64,000 bases of DNA from Acetobacteraceae bacterium (GTDB taxonomy: Bacteria; Pseudomonadota; Alphaproteobacteria; Acetobacterales; Acetobacteraceae): assembly GCA_021732665.1 (NCBI GenBank), contig JAKFUL010000001.1:62001-126000 (forward strand), in the 5' to 3' direction. The position numbers and the translations under genes were made by a program. The notes below the pieces were generated by a model. The model did not search any database, was not told the DNA's origin, and was given only the letters and a program-made list of their open reading frames with translations. Shown piece by piece: positions 42,389-51,966 of this stretch (positions are counted from its first letter, which is position 1; each line of letters opens with the position of its first letter).

Positions 42389-43177
42389 ATGCCGCCCATG
42401 GAAAAAATCTGGCTCGATTACGATCAGGCGGCGTTGGACCGCGCCTATGACCAGCGCGCCTGGGCGCCCGATGCCGCCGAATGGGTGGCGCGCTATGGCC
42501 GCGACACCGCCGCCGCGCGGGCGGCGCATCCGCCGGAGGTGCATGATTACGGCGCCGGGCTGCTGGATTTCTACCGCGCGGCGGAGAACACCCGAGGCGT
42601 TCATCTGCACCTGCATGGCGGCGCCTGGCGGCTGCTCACGCGCGGTGATGCGGGAATGGCGGCACCCGCCCTGCTGGCGGCGGGGTGGGATATGGCGGTG
42701 CCTGACTTTGCCCTGTTGCCGGAACACCGGATGCCCAGGATGGTGGAGGATGTGGTGGCGGCCTGCCTCTGGGCTTCGGCGCGCGGGAAGCTGCATCTCT
42801 CCGGCCATTCCTCGGGCGCGCATCTGGCGGCGGTGGCGGCGACCGATCATCGGTTGGCCGGGCGGATCGCGTCGCTCACCTTGATTTCGGGCAGTTATGA
42901 TTTGGAGCCGGTGCTGCTCTCGGCGCGCGGCGACTACGTGAAGCTGAGCGCCGCGGAGGCGCATGCCTTCAGCCCGATCCGCCATGTCCAGCGCATCACG
43001 GCGCCCGTGGTGCTGGCGCATGGCGATGCGGAAAGCCCGGAATTCATCCGCCACACCCGGGCGATGGGCGCGGCGTTGGCGGTGGCGCCCATCGCGCTGG
43101 CGGGGACGAACCACTTCGCCGCCGCCTATGCGCTGGCGCGCGGCCCGGTGCATCAGGCGATGCTCGCGCTGCGCTGA
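42389..43177 (+). CDS. Alpha/beta hydrolase, kynurenine-formamidase-like
   Basis: A 262-residue alpha/beta hydrolase. It has the oxyanion HGGAW motif (HLHLHGGAWRLLTRGD), the nucleophile elbow LSGHSSGAHLAAV, an acid in LAHGDAESPEF and His in GTNHFAAAYAL. HGG-x-W and the overall length resemble bacterial kynurenine formamidase-like esterases. The start is ATG at 42389 or 42398. It stands alone, so the substrate is not fixed by context. Confidence 0.82.
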   Translation: MPPMEKIWLDYDQAALDRAYDQRAWAPDAAEWVARYGRDTAAARAAHPPEVHDYGAGLLDFYRAAENTRGVHLHLHGGAWRLLTRGDAGMAAPALLAAGWDMAVPDFALLPEHRMPRMVEDVVAACLWASARGKLHLSGHSSGAHLAAVAATDHRLAGRIASLTLISGSYDLEPVLLSARGDYVKLSAAEAHAFSPIRHVQRITAPVVLAHGDAESPEFIRHTRAMGAALAVAPIALAGTNHFAAAYALARGPVHQAMLALR

Positions 43178-43265
43178 AAGCGGTGCTGTCTGAATAAGCT
43201 GCAGCCGGCCGATGCCGGCGGCGCGCCCGTCGTCGCGGTCGTCGAGCAGTCCGGCCCCGGGGGGT

Positions 43266-44018
43266 TCAGTGGAAGAACCGCCCGGAATCGATCACCACCG
43301 TCTGCCCCGTCATCGTCCCGGTGCGGCACATGGTGACGACCATGTCGGCGCAATCATCCTTGTCGGCGGCCATGCGCAGCAGCGATCCGGCGGCGGAACG
43401 CTCGACCTGTTCGGGGCGAAGATTGGCGGTGGCGCGGGTGCCCTCCAGCAGCCCCGGCGCCACGCAATTCACCAGGGTTTCCGGGGCGAGCGCCACGGCC
43501 ATGCAGCGGGTGAGGTGGATCAGACCGGCCTTGGACACCGCATAGGCGATCGAGGACCCCGTCGGCCCCAGCCCGGCGACAGAGGCGATGTTGACGATCC
43601 GCCCGGCACCTTGTGCTTTCATCACCGGCGCCACCGCTTTTGTCAGCAGCATGGGGCCGGTCAGGTTCACCGCCATGATCTTCTCCCACAGCTCGGGGGT
43701 CAGATTGTCCAGGTCGGGGAAGGGCACGGCCTTGTTGAAGGCGGCGTCGTTCACCAGGATGTCGAGCCGGCCGAAGCGCGCGGTGACGGCGCCGACCAGG
43801 GCGGTGATGGCCGCACCGTCCGTCAGGTCGCAGGCGAAGGCGGCGGCGTGGACCTGGTATTGGCTGGTGATGTCGCGGACCACCTCTTCCGCCTGGTCGC
43901 GGCTTTGCGCGTACATCACGGCGATATGCGCGCCCTGTTTGGCCAGGGCGTGGCAGATGCGCTGCCCCAGGCCCCCATTGCCGCCGGTGACGAGGGCGAC
44001 GGCGCCGTTGAGTTCCAT
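43266..44018 (-). CDS. SDR-family oxidoreductase (FabG-like)
   Basis: A 250-residue short-chain dehydrogenase. TGGNGGLGQRI binds the nucleotide, VNDAAFNK replaces the usual NNAG, IVNIASVAGLG has the catalytic Ser and YAVSKAGLIHL the Tyr and Lys. VAPGLLEGTRA and TGQTVVIDSGRFFH complete it. Probably NADP(H)-dependent. No operon partner. Confidence 0.88.
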   Translation of the reverse strand: MELNGAVALVTGGNGGLGQRICHALAKQGAHIAVMYAQSRDQAEEVVRDITSQYQVHAAAFACDLTDGAAITALVGAVTARFGRLDILVNDAAFNKAVPFPDLDNLTPELWEKIMAVNLTGPMLLTKAVAPVMKAQGAGRIVNIASVAGLGPTGSSIAYAVSKAGLIHLTRCMAVALAPETLVNCVAPGLLEGTRATANLRPEQVERSAAGSLLRMAADKDDCADMVVTMCRTGTMTGQTVVIDSGRFFH

Positions 44019-44246
44019 GGGGTTGCCTCCTGCTTATCGTGGCAGGGTGCTACCCGTGGTGGGGGGCTGGCAAGCGGGGCGCGGTTTGACGGCGTGGCGG
44101 GCGCAATCCTAGGGTCTGCCAGGACATCGGCTGGGAGGCGCTGCGTTCGCGCATCGGCGCCAATGCCGCCACCGGGCGCGCCTTCAACGCGCTGGCGGCG
44201 ATCGAGGCCAGTGCGGACGGGCGGACCAATTTTATCAGGAGGCCAC
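44019..44246. other. Gap with protein-like fragment
   Basis: The plus strand from about 44120 reads GANAATGRAFNALAAIEASA, which looks like coding sequence, but there is no start or family match. It may be a degraded gene end. The last bases (AGGAGG at 44237-44242) are the ribosome site of the acetamidase. Confidence 0.3.
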
Positions 44247-45155
44247 ATGGCCAAACACCGCTTCACCCCCACCCGCTACCACAACACCCTCGGCACGGCC
44301 GAGCCCTGTTTGCATGTGTCCGACGGCGATACTGTGGTGACGGACACGGTCGACGCCTCGGGGCTGGATGCCCACGAAGTCACCGTGGCCAGCCGGCCCA
44401 ACCCGATGACCGGGCCTTTCTTCATCGAGGGCGCCGAGCCGGGCGACACGCTGGCCGTGACCATCGAGCGCCTGACGCCCAGCCGCGCCACCGGCTGGAC
44501 CTATTCGCCCCTGGCCGTGTCGGTGCTGGATCCAGCTTCGATTCCTGACCGGCCGAAGGTGGAGCGCGCGGTGTGGCGGATCGATAACAATGCCGGGACG
44601 GTGCGCCTCGCCGAGCCGCCGCCGGGGCTGGAACACTTCGCGCCCGCCATCGCGCCGATGATCGGCTGCTTCGGCGTCGCACCCCCGTTGGGTCAGGCGT
44701 TTTCCACCGCCACCTCGGCGCAGAATGGCGGCAACATGGATTACCGGCTGTTCGCGCCCGGGACCACGGCGTGGTTTCCTGTCTCGGTGCCCGGCGCGTT
44801 GTTCTATCTCGGCGATGGTCATGCCTGCCAGGGCGATGGCGAGATCGTGGGCACCGGCATCGAGACCTCCTTCGAGATGGAGGTGACGTTGAAGGTGCTG
44901 AAACGCAGCATCAACTGGCCGCGGGGCGAGACCGCCGACGACATTTTCACCGTCGGCAATGCGCGGCCGCTGGACCAGGCGCTGCAGCACGCCACCACCG
45001 AAATGTCGCGCTGGCTGGGCGAGGATTTTGGCCTCGATGCCCGCGCCGCCGCCCATCTGATGGGGCAGGTGGTGCGCTATGACGTGGGGAACGTGTTCAA
45101 CCCCGCCTATACGGTGGCGTGCCGGATCGCCAAGCGCTGGCTGACCCGGGCGTAG
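44247..45155 (+). CDS. Acetamidase/formamidase family protein
   Basis: A 302-residue FmdA/AmdA-family amidase, which frees ammonia from short amides. Family segments include GPFFIEGAEPGDTLAVTIER, IAPMIGCFGVAPPLG, NGGNMDYRLFAPGTTAWFPV and LFYLGDGHACQGDGEIVGTG. ATG 44247 is preceded by AGGAGG at ideal spacing. The stop abuts the convergent Bug gene. Part of a group of C-N hydrolases in this region. Confidence 0.92.
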   Translation: MAKHRFTPTRYHNTLGTAEPCLHVSDGDTVVTDTVDASGLDAHEVTVASRPNPMTGPFFIEGAEPGDTLAVTIERLTPSRATGWTYSPLAVSVLDPASIPDRPKVERAVWRIDNNAGTVRLAEPPPGLEHFAPAIAPMIGCFGVAPPLGQAFSTATSAQNGGNMDYRLFAPGTTAWFPVSVPGALFYLGDGHACQGDGEIVGTGIETSFEMEVTLKVLKRSINWPRGETADDIFTVGNARPLDQALQHATTEMSRWLGEDFGLDARAAAHLMGQVVRYDVGNVFNPAYTVACRIAKRWLTRA

Positions 45156-46148
45156 CTATTCGGCGCGGATGCCGGCTTCCTCGGCCACGCGGCGCCAGGT
45201 CGGGATGTCCTCGGCCAGGCGGGCGGCCAGGGTTTCGGGGGGCGAGAGGACGGCGATGGCGCCGAGCTCCGCCAGGCGGGACTGGAAAGCCGGCTCGGCG
45301 CGAATGCCGGCGAGTTCCGCGGAAAGCCGCGCGGTGATGGCGGCGGGCAGGTTTGGCGGGCCGGCGAGGGCGAACCAGTTGGGCGCGACATAGCCCGGCA
45401 CCGCCTCGATGGCCGCGGGCACGTCGGGCAGGCTGGGGATGCGCGCGGGGGTGGTCACGGCCAGGATGCGGGCGCGGCCATCGCGATGCGCCGGCAGGGT
45501 TTCGACGGTGGAGGCGAAGACCACGTCGATATCGCGCGCCAGCAGCGCGTTCATCGCAACCGAGGCGCCGCGATAGGGCACATGGGTGAGGCGCACCCCC
45601 GCCATGGCCGCGAACAAGGCGCCGGAGAGATGGTTGGAGGAGCCGATGCCGGAGGTGCCGTAGGTGATACCCCCGGGTTCGTCGCGCGCGGCGCGCAGCA
45701 GGGCGGCCAAATCCCCCAGCCGCGCCTCCGGCCGTGCCACGATGGTGGTGGCGATATCGGCGACCAGGCTGAGCGGCGTGAGGTCCCGGCGGGGGTCCAG
45801 CCCGCCCTGCGGGTGCATGGCCGGCCAGATGGCCAGCGAGGAGGAGGTGAGGACGAAGGCGGTCCCATCGGGCGGGCTGGTCGCCACCAGCCGCACGCCC
45901 AGGCTGCCGCCGGCGCCGGCGCGGTTCTCGATCAGCACGGGCTGGCCCAGGCGGTCGCGCAGGCGCTCGGCGAGGAGGCGGGCGACGACGTCGACCGGGC
46001 CACCGGGGGTGAAGGGGACGATCAGGCGGATGGGCCGGGTGGGCCAATCCTGCCCCTGCGTCTGTGCGAGAGCGGGACGCGCCAGAAGAATTGCGGCCAA
46101 TGCGCGGCGTGGAAGCTGCGTGCCTTGCCCTGCTGTTCCGTGCATCAC
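45156..46148 (-). CDS. Bug-family (TctC-like) solute-binding protein
   Basis: A 330-residue periplasmic binding protein of the tripartite tricarboxylate transporter type. A signal peptide ends around LLARPALAQTQG, followed by the family's PTRPIRLIVPFTPGGPVDVV and LIENRAGAGGSLGVRLVA. No membrane partners are close, usual for Bug proteins. The ligand is unknown, probably a small carboxylate or amide. Confidence 0.9.
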   Translation of the reverse strand: MMHGTAGQGTQLPRRALAAILLARPALAQTQGQDWPTRPIRLIVPFTPGGPVDVVARLLAERLRDRLGQPVLIENRAGAGGSLGVRLVATSPPDGTAFVLTSSSLAIWPAMHPQGGLDPRRDLTPLSLVADIATTIVARPEARLGDLAALLRAARDEPGGITYGTSGIGSSNHLSGALFAAMAGVRLTHVPYRGASVAMNALLARDIDVVFASTVETLPAHRDGRARILAVTTPARIPSLPDVPAAIEAVPGYVAPNWFALAGPPNLPAAITARLSAELAGIRAEPAFQSRLAELGAIAVLSPPETLAARLAEDIPTWRRVAEEAGIRAE

Positions 46149-46414
46149 GGCGCTGGCTCCTGCGTTTGCCCCCCATCATCGCGCCATGACCCGCGCTGGC
46201 AAGCGGAAGCTGTCATCGACAGCGTGTGGCGCCGCGCTCATTTCGCCACTCTCGCGCCAAAAGACGACCCAATGCCGAGAATCCGCTTTCGCTGATTGAC
46301 GATCCACCGCGTAAAGTTTACTCAAAATTTGCGTGAGAAAATATTTCTTTAGCAAAAACACCAGCAGCCAACTCGCATTCCGCATCCATAGGAGGCGAGG
46401 AAAGGATCCTTGAC

Positions 46415-47020
46415 ATGATTGGTACGGTAAAGCGTTTTGCTATGATTTGTATAATTTCTCTTGGTCTGCCCGCATGCGCTACGATTACAACGGGTACCAG
46501 CCAGAGCATTTCCGTGCTTACCGAGCCAGCCGGGGCGTCTTGCACCCTGACGCGCGACGGAAGCATTGTCGGCGTGGTCAACCCCACCCCGGGGACAATC
46601 ACCATCAGCAAGTCCACCCGCGACATCGCGATCCGGTGTACCCGGCAAGGCAACCTGCCCGGCGTCGCCAGTGCGACCCCGCAATTCCAGGCCATGACCG
46701 TCGGCAATCTCCTGATTGGTGGTGTCATCGGTCTGGGCGTCGATGCAGCCTCGGGAGCGCTGTCCTACTACCCGGCGAATGTTCTTGTCACCCTGCCGCC
46801 GGAATCCTTCTCCAGCGAACAGAGCCGCGACGGGTTTTTCACCCAACGCGCCGCCGACATTCGTAGGCTCTACGACGAGCGTGCGCTGGCCCTGCGCAGT
46901 TCCTGCACACCAGGCGACCGCCAAACTTGCGAGGGCCGAACCGCTGCATTGGAACGCGAACGCGATGAAGAGCTCAGGCGCCTCAACGCACAGCGGTTTA
47001 GCGCGCCCATCGGCGGCTGA
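46415..47020 (+). CDS. Lipoprotein of unknown function
   Basis: A 201-residue protein with a lipoprotein signal: MIGTVKRFAMICIISLGLP then a lipobox ending at Cys21 (LPAC). The mature part has a PEGA-like strand pair (VLTEPAGASCTLTRDGSIVG; GTITISKSTRDIAIRC), then a Gly-rich hydrophobic stretch (GNLLIGGVIGLGVDAASG) and a charged helix. It should sit in the envelope. The 265 bases upstream are AT-rich and probably hold its promoter. Confidence 0.8.
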   Translation: MIGTVKRFAMICIISLGLPACATITTGTSQSISVLTEPAGASCTLTRDGSIVGVVNPTPGTITISKSTRDIAIRCTRQGNLPGVASATPQFQAMTVGNLLIGGVIGLGVDAASGALSYYPANVLVTLPPESFSSEQSRDGFFTQRAADIRRLYDERALALRSSCTPGDRQTCEGRTAALERERDEELRRLNAQRFSAPIGG

Positions 47021-47055
47021 GGCCAGGCGGGGCCGGCCACACGTCGCCACGCGCG

Positions 47056-47685
47056 TCAACGCGTGCCGAAAATCCGGTCCCCCGCATCGCCCAGCCCCGG
47101 CAAGATATAGCCGTGTTCGTTCAAATGGCTGTCGATGGCCGCCGTCCAGATGCCGACCTCCGGATGGCTGCCATGGAAATGCGCGATGCCCTCGGGCGCC
47201 GCCAGCAGGCAGACCATGCGGATGTCCCGACAACCCCGCTCCTTCAGCCGGTCCACCGCCGCCACCGCGGAATTGGCGGTGGCCAGCATGGGGTCGAGCA
47301 CGATGACCAGGCGCTCGGCCACATCGGGCGGGGCCTTGAAGTAGTATTCCACCGCCTGAAGGGTGGTGGGGTCCCGGTATAGGCCGATATGGGCCACGCG
47401 CGCCGAGGGCACCAGGTCCAGCATGCCATCCAGAAACCCCACCCCGGCCCGCAGGATGGGGGCGAAGACCAGCTTCTTGCCGGCGAGGATGGGCGAGGTC
47501 ATGCGCGTCAGCGGCGTCTCGATCTCGGTCATTTCCAGCGGCAGGTCGCGCGTGACCTCGTAGCAGAGCAGCATGCCGATCTCGTTGACGAGGCGGCGAA
47601 AACCCTGGGTGGAACGCTCGACCTGGCGCAGCAAAGTGAGCTTGTGCTGGACCAGCGGGTGATCGACGAGATGGACATCGGGCAT
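47056..47685 (-). CDS. upp: Uracil phosphoribosyltransferase
   Basis: A 209-residue enzyme that makes UMP from uracil and PRPP. The PRPP loop is [18 protein letters not shown], and other family parts are [20 protein letters not shown] and [15 protein letters not shown] at the end. It is 11 bases downstream of the URC4 gene and in the same direction. In the URC pathway, uracil must first be phosphoribosylated, so this copy probably serves catabolism as well as salvage. Confidence 0.95.
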   Translation of the reverse strand: MPDVHLVDHPLVQHKLTLLRQVERSTQGFRRLVNEIGMLLCYEVTRDLPLEMTEIETPLTRMTSPILAGKKLVFAPILRAGVGFLDGMLDLVPSARVAHIGLYRDPTTLQAVEYYFKAPPDVAERLVIVLDPMLATANSAVAAVDRLKERGCRDIRMVCLLAAPEGIAHFHGSHPEVGIWTAAIDSHLNEHGYILPGLGDAGDRIFGTR

Positions 47686-47696
47686 GGGCAGAATCC

Positions 47697-48824
47697 TCAG
47701 AAAACGGTACCGTCGCTGGTGACGCGCAAGGGGGGGCCGCCATCGGGCCGGGCGGCCGCGGCCAGGCGGCGGCCGGCGGACCAGCTGCCGCCCTCCAGCA
47801 TGCGGGCCAGCGGGAAATCCGCAGCACTCACCCCCAGGCGGGCACGCACCAGCGGCGCCAGGCGGTCGAGCAGCGCCACGGTCAGCGCGCGCCAGGCCAC
47901 GATCAGCGGCGCGTCGGCCGCGTGTTCGCGGCCGGCATCATCCGGGTCGCGCAGGGCGATCACGCCCATGTCGAAGAACAGCCCGCCATTGCGGTATTCC
48001 GGCAGGCCGGTGAGGGTGTCGAGATCGACCACCGCCACACCAGCCGCCTGCAACGGCTCCACCAGCGAATAGCTGAGCCATTGCGACAGCTTGTGGAAGG
48101 GGATCAGCCCATCGCCGGGGATGGAAGGATGCGCCCAGGTGTCGCCCAGATTCACCCCGTCCCGGCTGATGCGGCCGGGCCAGATCGGGCCGAGATGCTT
48201 CAGGACGGCGATGAGGATGTTGCGCGCCGGCAGGGGGTTTTGCGCCGCCAGCATACCGAACAATGCACCGGGGCGGGGCATGGCGGTGCCGAGGCGACGC
48301 AGCAGGGCGGCACGTCCTTCCAGCCCGACCAGCGAATTTTCGGATGTGACCTGGAAGCCGGCGGCAAGCGTCCCGGCGGAAATGCCGGCCAGTGTCGCAC
48401 CATCGGCCCGGCCGGGCGCGCCGAAGGCCCCAGCTGCGAACATGGCCAGGCTGGCCGCCGCCAGGCCCTCGGAGCGCGAGAAGACCCTGCCGTCGCTGTC
48501 CCGCCAGCGCCAGCCCATGCCCGCCCCGGCATCGAGCAGCACGGAGATGATGGCGAGGTCGAAAGCGGCCGGGCCGTGTTGCTCCGGCGGCAGGGTCGCG
48601 CGCAGCGCCTCCCACCGCCCGGGCGGGAAGTGACGCCAGCGGGCGTGGAAGGGCACCTCCAGGCTGGGATAGTTCTCGCGGATCACCTGGGCCACGAAAT
48701 CCGCCGTGGGCGCCATGCGTTGGGCGTGCAGGCGCCAGCCGGGCAGCGCGTCGCGCTCGGCCAGTTCGAAAAGCACCCCGGCCCGCTCGCGCACCGCCTC
48801 GGGGGTCAGCAGCTCCTCGGTCAC
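47697..48824 (-). CDS. URC4/Urg3 family protein (DUF1688)
   Basis: A 375-residue DUF1688 protein. Diagnostic segments are [58 protein letters not shown] and [20 protein letters not shown]. Fungal URC4 is needed for the reductive-independent URC route of uracil degradation; its chemistry is not settled. The ATG overlaps the URC1 stop (ATGA), and upp follows, giving the three-gene URC core. Confidence 0.88.
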   Translation of the reverse strand: MTEELLTPEAVRERAGVLFELAERDALPGWRLHAQRMAPTADFVAQVIRENYPSLEVPFHARWRHFPPGRWEALRATLPPEQHGPAAFDLAIISVLLDAGAGMGWRWRDSDGRVFSRSEGLAAASLAMFAAGAFGAPGRADGATLAGISAGTLAAGFQVTSENSLVGLEGRAALLRRLGTAMPRPGALFGMLAAQNPLPARNILIAVLKHLGPIWPGRISRDGVNLGDTWAHPSIPGDGLIPFHKLSQWLSYSLVEPLQAAGVAVVDLDTLTGLPEYRNGGLFFDMGVIALRDPDDAGREHAADAPLIVAWRALTVALLDRLAPLVRARLGVSAADFPLARMLEGGSWSAGRRLAAAARPDGGPPLRVTSDGTVF

Positions 48825-50071
48825 ATGCTGTCCAGCGGGCGGCCGATGGTGTCGCGCAGGGCCGCGGCATCGGGCAGATCTTCGGAGAAATAGCCGGCGG
48901 CTTTCTTGGCTTCCATTTCCACATTGGCGTCGGGGGGGACGCGGTCCTCGGGGATGGGAACGCGCTCACCGACATCGATGCCCTGACCGACCATCGCCTC
49001 GTATTTCATGTTCGACATCGAGACCAGGCGGTGGATGCGGGTGATGCCCAGCCAATGCAGCACATCGGGCATGAGCTGCTGGAAGCGGGCATCCTGCACG
49101 CCGGCGACGCATTCCGTGCGCTCGAAATAGGTCGCCGCCTGGTCGCCGCCCTCCTGCCGCTTGCGGGCATTGTAGACCAGGAATTTGGTGACCTCGCCCA
49201 GCGCCCGGCCCTCCTTGCGGTTGTAGACCACCAGGCCCACGCCGCCCTGCTGCGCCGCCCGCACCCCCTCCTCGATGCCATGGATGAGGTAGGGGCGGCA
49301 GGTGCAGATGTCGGAGCCGAAGACGTCCGAGCCGTTGCATTCGTCATGCACGCGGCAGGTCAGCGGCACGCGGCGCCTGGCCAGATCGGCCACCGCGCCG
49401 AAGACGTAAACCGAAATGCCGCCGATGGGGGGGAGGAAGACTTCGAGGTCGGGCCGCGTCACCAGCTCGGGATACATGCCGCCGGTTTGTTCGAAGAGGG
49501 TGCGGCGGAGGCTGTGTTCGGGGGTGGCGAAGCGCGCGGCGATGCCGGGGAGCCACCAGACCGGATCGACGGCGATCTTGGTGACCGAGACATCGCCATT
49601 GGCGTGCAGGATTTGGCCATCGGGCTTCAGGCTGCCCTCGGCGATCAGCCCGTTCAGCTCGGCCATGTTCAGCCGTGCGCGGGTGACAGCGATGCTGGGC
49701 CGGATGTCGATGCCCTCGGCGATCGCGCCATCGAAGACGGTCTGCGCGAGGTGGCCCCAGGGGTCGAGCGAGACGATCTTGCCGGGCTCGCTCCATTGCG
49801 GGTGGGGGCCGATCTCGGCCACCGGATGGGTATTGGCGAGGTCCGGCCGCTGCAGGGGCGAGAGCGTGCCGGCGGAGACGGCCAGCGCCCGATACACCGA
49901 ATAGGAACCGCCATGGGTGCCGATCACGTTGCGGTCGGCCAGGCGGGTGGTGGAGCCGATGACCGGGCCGCGCTGCGTGGGCGTGGCCGCGGCCCAGGCC
50001 AGCGGCCAGCGATGCGCCATGCCGTCGGGGTGGGAGGTCAGGCGGATGTGGCGCGGCTGGTTGCTGCTCAT
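48821..50071 (-). CDS. URC1-type GTP cyclohydrolase II homologue
   Basis: A 416-residue protein from MSSNQPRHIRLTSHPDGM. The C-terminal half is cyclohydrolase II-like with zinc ligands in CRVHDECNGSDVFGSDICTC and a nucleotide loop NRKEGRALGEVTKFLVYNAR; the N-terminal half differs from RibA or RibBA. This long form with a neighbouring DUF1688 and upp is the URC1 pattern, acting on a uracil-derived nucleotide rather than making riboflavin. Confidence 0.88.
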   Translation of the reverse strand: MSSNQPRHIRLTSHPDGMAHRWPLAWAAATPTQRGPVIGSTTRLADRNVIGTHGGSYSVYRALAVSAGTLSPLQRPDLANTHPVAEIGPHPQWSEPGKIVSLDPWGHLAQTVFDGAIAEGIDIRPSIAVTRARLNMAELNGLIAEGSLKPDGQILHANGDVSVTKIAVDPVWWLPGIAARFATPEHSLRRTLFEQTGGMYPELVTRPDLEVFLPPIGGISVYVFGAVADLARRRVPLTCRVHDECNGSDVFGSDICTCRPYLIHGIEEGVRAAQQGGVGLVVYNRKEGRALGEVTKFLVYNARKRQEGGDQAATYFERTECVAGVQDARFQQLMPDVLHWLGITRIHRLVSMSNMKYEAMVGQGIDVGERVPIPEDRVPPDANVEMEAKKAAGYFSEDLPDAAALRDTIGRPLDSM

Positions 50072-50174
50072 GGCATGCAGCTTGGCGCAAGTGGGGCCTG
50101 GATCAAGAGCCGGGATCAAGAGCCGGGGGGGAGAGAACGGCGCGGCGTGGTCCGCCGCGCCGTGGCCGCGACTG

Positions 50175-50516
50175 CTACCGCGCGCTCATGCCCTGGTCGG
50201 TCAGGGTGACGTCGGTGATGCGGCAGATATCGATCTGACGCAGTTCGACGGCGCGGCCATTGTCCAGCACCGCGCGGAAATCGTAATTGCCGGAATAGGC
50301 GGCGGCGAAGCGCTTGCTCTGCCCGGCGGGCAGCACGCCGGCGCCCAGCTCGTCGCGCGTCCAGCGCGGATTGCGCGAACTGTCGAAATAGAACTCCATC
50401 ACCGTCCGGCTCGAACGATTGTGGAAGGTGAAGCGCGTGTCGCAATTCTGGGCATAGGCGGGCGCGAGGGCGGTGGCGGCCAGGAGCGGCAAGGCGAACA
50501 GGGCGCGGCGAAACAT
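50175..50516 (-). CDS. Small secreted protein
   Basis: A 113-residue protein with a clear signal peptide, MFRRALFALPLLAATALAPA ending near AYAQ. The mature part includes FTFHNRSSRTVMEFYFDSSR and NYDFRAVLDNGRAVELRQID, with cysteines before and after, suggesting a beta-sandwich with one disulphide. Similar to small DUF-type periplasmic proteins of alphaproteobacteria. The start at 50516 follows an AGAGGAAAAA ribosome site. Confidence 0.75.
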   Translation of the reverse strand: MFRRALFALPLLAATALAPAYAQNCDTRFTFHNRSSRTVMEFYFDSSRNPRWTRDELGAGVLPAGQSKRFAAAYSGNYDFRAVLDNGRAVELRQIDICRITDVTLTDQGMSAR

Positions 50517-50646
50517 GGGTTTTTCCTCTTTCGTGTGATGACCCTTCGATGCTGGCGCCATTTCGGAGGGCGAACAAGAGGATCGGCGACAGCATCGGCG
50601 GCCGGGGTAAAGACTTGATGAGGGATGCCGGCCGGCGCCCGGGGCC

Positions 50647-51966
50647 TCAGGGATTGTGGAGATTCTCGCGCAGCGTCGCCCCGGCATAGGCGGTGCGGAA
50701 CAGCCCGCGGCGCTGCAATTCCGGCACGACCGAGGTCGAGAATTCCTCGAATGTGGTGGGGAAGGTGGTGGGGGGCAGGATGAACCCGTCGCAGGCGCCG
50801 GAGCGGAACCAGTCCTCCATGATGTCGGCGATCATGGCAGGGGTGCCGGCGATGAGCTCGCGCGGGGTGCGCACGGCCTGGGCGAAGGAGATGCCCCTCG
50901 CGGCCGCCACCTGCATCATCCGGTCGCGATGGCCCTGCACGCCCTGGTTTCCGCCCTGGGCCTCGATGGCCTCGGGCGTTTCCAGCAGGGAGAGGTCGGC
51001 GGCGACGGCCCAGGAGGCGGCGGCGAGGACCAGCTCGGGGTCGGCCAGCGATTCGAAGAGGGCGGCTTTTTCGCGGGCGATGCTCTCCGTTTCGCCGATC
51101 ACCAGGGAGAGGGTGGGCAGCACCGCGCAGGCCTCGCGCGGGCGGCCGAGGAGGTCCATGCGGCGATGGATGTCGGCGCGATAGGCAGCCGCGTCCTTCT
51201 TCGTGGCGGGGGAGCAGAAGATCATCTCGGCCCAGCGCGCGGCGAAGGCGCGGCCGCGCTCGGAGGAGCCGGCCTGCAGGATGACCGGGCGGGTCTGCGG
51301 CGAACGCGGGATGGAGAGCGGGCCGCGGGTGCTGACATGCCGCCCGGTGTAATTGGCGTAGCGGATTTTTTCCGCATCGGCGAAAACGCCGGACGCCTTG
51401 TCCATGACCAGCGCGTCCGCCTCCCAGCCCTCCCACAGCGCGTCGCAGGCCTCCATGATCTCATCGGCGCGGTCGTAGCGAAGATCTTTCGGCGGCAGGG
51501 ATTCCGGGCCGCAATTCTGCGCCTCGAACTCGCGTGCCGTGGTCACCACGTTCCAGGCGGCGCGGCCGCGGCTGATCAGGTCGAGCGAGCCCAGGGCGCG
51601 GGCGATCTGATAGGGGTTGTTGAAGGTGGTGGAGAGGGTGGCGCCCAGGCCGAGATGGGTGGTGACGCGGGCCATCAGCGGCAGCAGGATCATCGGGTCG
51701 AGCATCGAGGTCTGGCCGCCGCGGCCGGCGTAATCGGCGAAGCTGTTCTTGTAATTGTCGGGCAGGCCCAGGCCATCGGCGAAGAAGCAGGCATCGAAGA
51801 CCCCGGCCTCCAGCACGCGGGCAATGTGCTCCCAGCGGCTGGGCTCGAAGATGTCGTGCAGCGTGGCGGTGGGATGGCGCCAGCCGCCGGGGTAGCTCGC
51901 ACTCGGCCCGGTCTTCATATAGGCGACGAGGTGCATGCGGGTCTTTGGGGTCATGGCGTCAGACAT
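50647..51966 (-). CDS. LLM-class flavin monooxygenase (NtaA/DszA-type)
   Basis: A 439-residue FMN-dependent monooxygenase. Family landmarks are GVFDACFFADGLGLPDNYKN, LGLGATLSTTFNNPYQIARA, SRGRAAWNVVTTAREFEAQN, and RPVILQAGSSERGRAFAARW. NtaA/SnaA/DszA-group enzymes oxidise N- or S-containing small molecules with flavin supplied by a reductase. The ATG overlaps the amidohydrolase stop by 8 bases, so the two act in one pathway. Confidence 0.9.
   Translation of the reverse strand: MSDAMTPKTRMHLVAYMKTGPSASYPGGWRHPTATLHDIFEPSRWEHIARVLEAGVFDACFFADGLGLPDNYKNSFADYAGRGGQTSMLDPMILLPLMARVTTHLGLGATLSTTFNNPYQIARALGSLDLISRGRAAWNVVTTAREFEAQNCGPESLPPKDLRYDRADEIMEACDALWEGWEADALVMDKASGVFADAEKIRYANYTGRHVSTRGPLSIPRSPQTRPVILQAGSSERGRAFAARWAEMIFCSPATKKDAAAYRADIHRRMDLLGRPREACAVLPTLSLVIGETESIAREKAALFESLADPELVLAAASWAVAADLSLLETPEAIEAQGGNQGVQGHRDRMMQVAAARGISFAQAVRTPRELIAGTPAMIADIMEDWFRSGACDGFILPPTTFPTTFEEFSTSVVPELQRRGLFRTAYAGATLRENLHNP

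Noticed and set aside
43212-44246. Long plus-strand extension upstream of the acetamidase ATG
   Set aside because: It is antisense to the SDR gene, and a strong AGGAGG site marks the acetamidase start at 44247.
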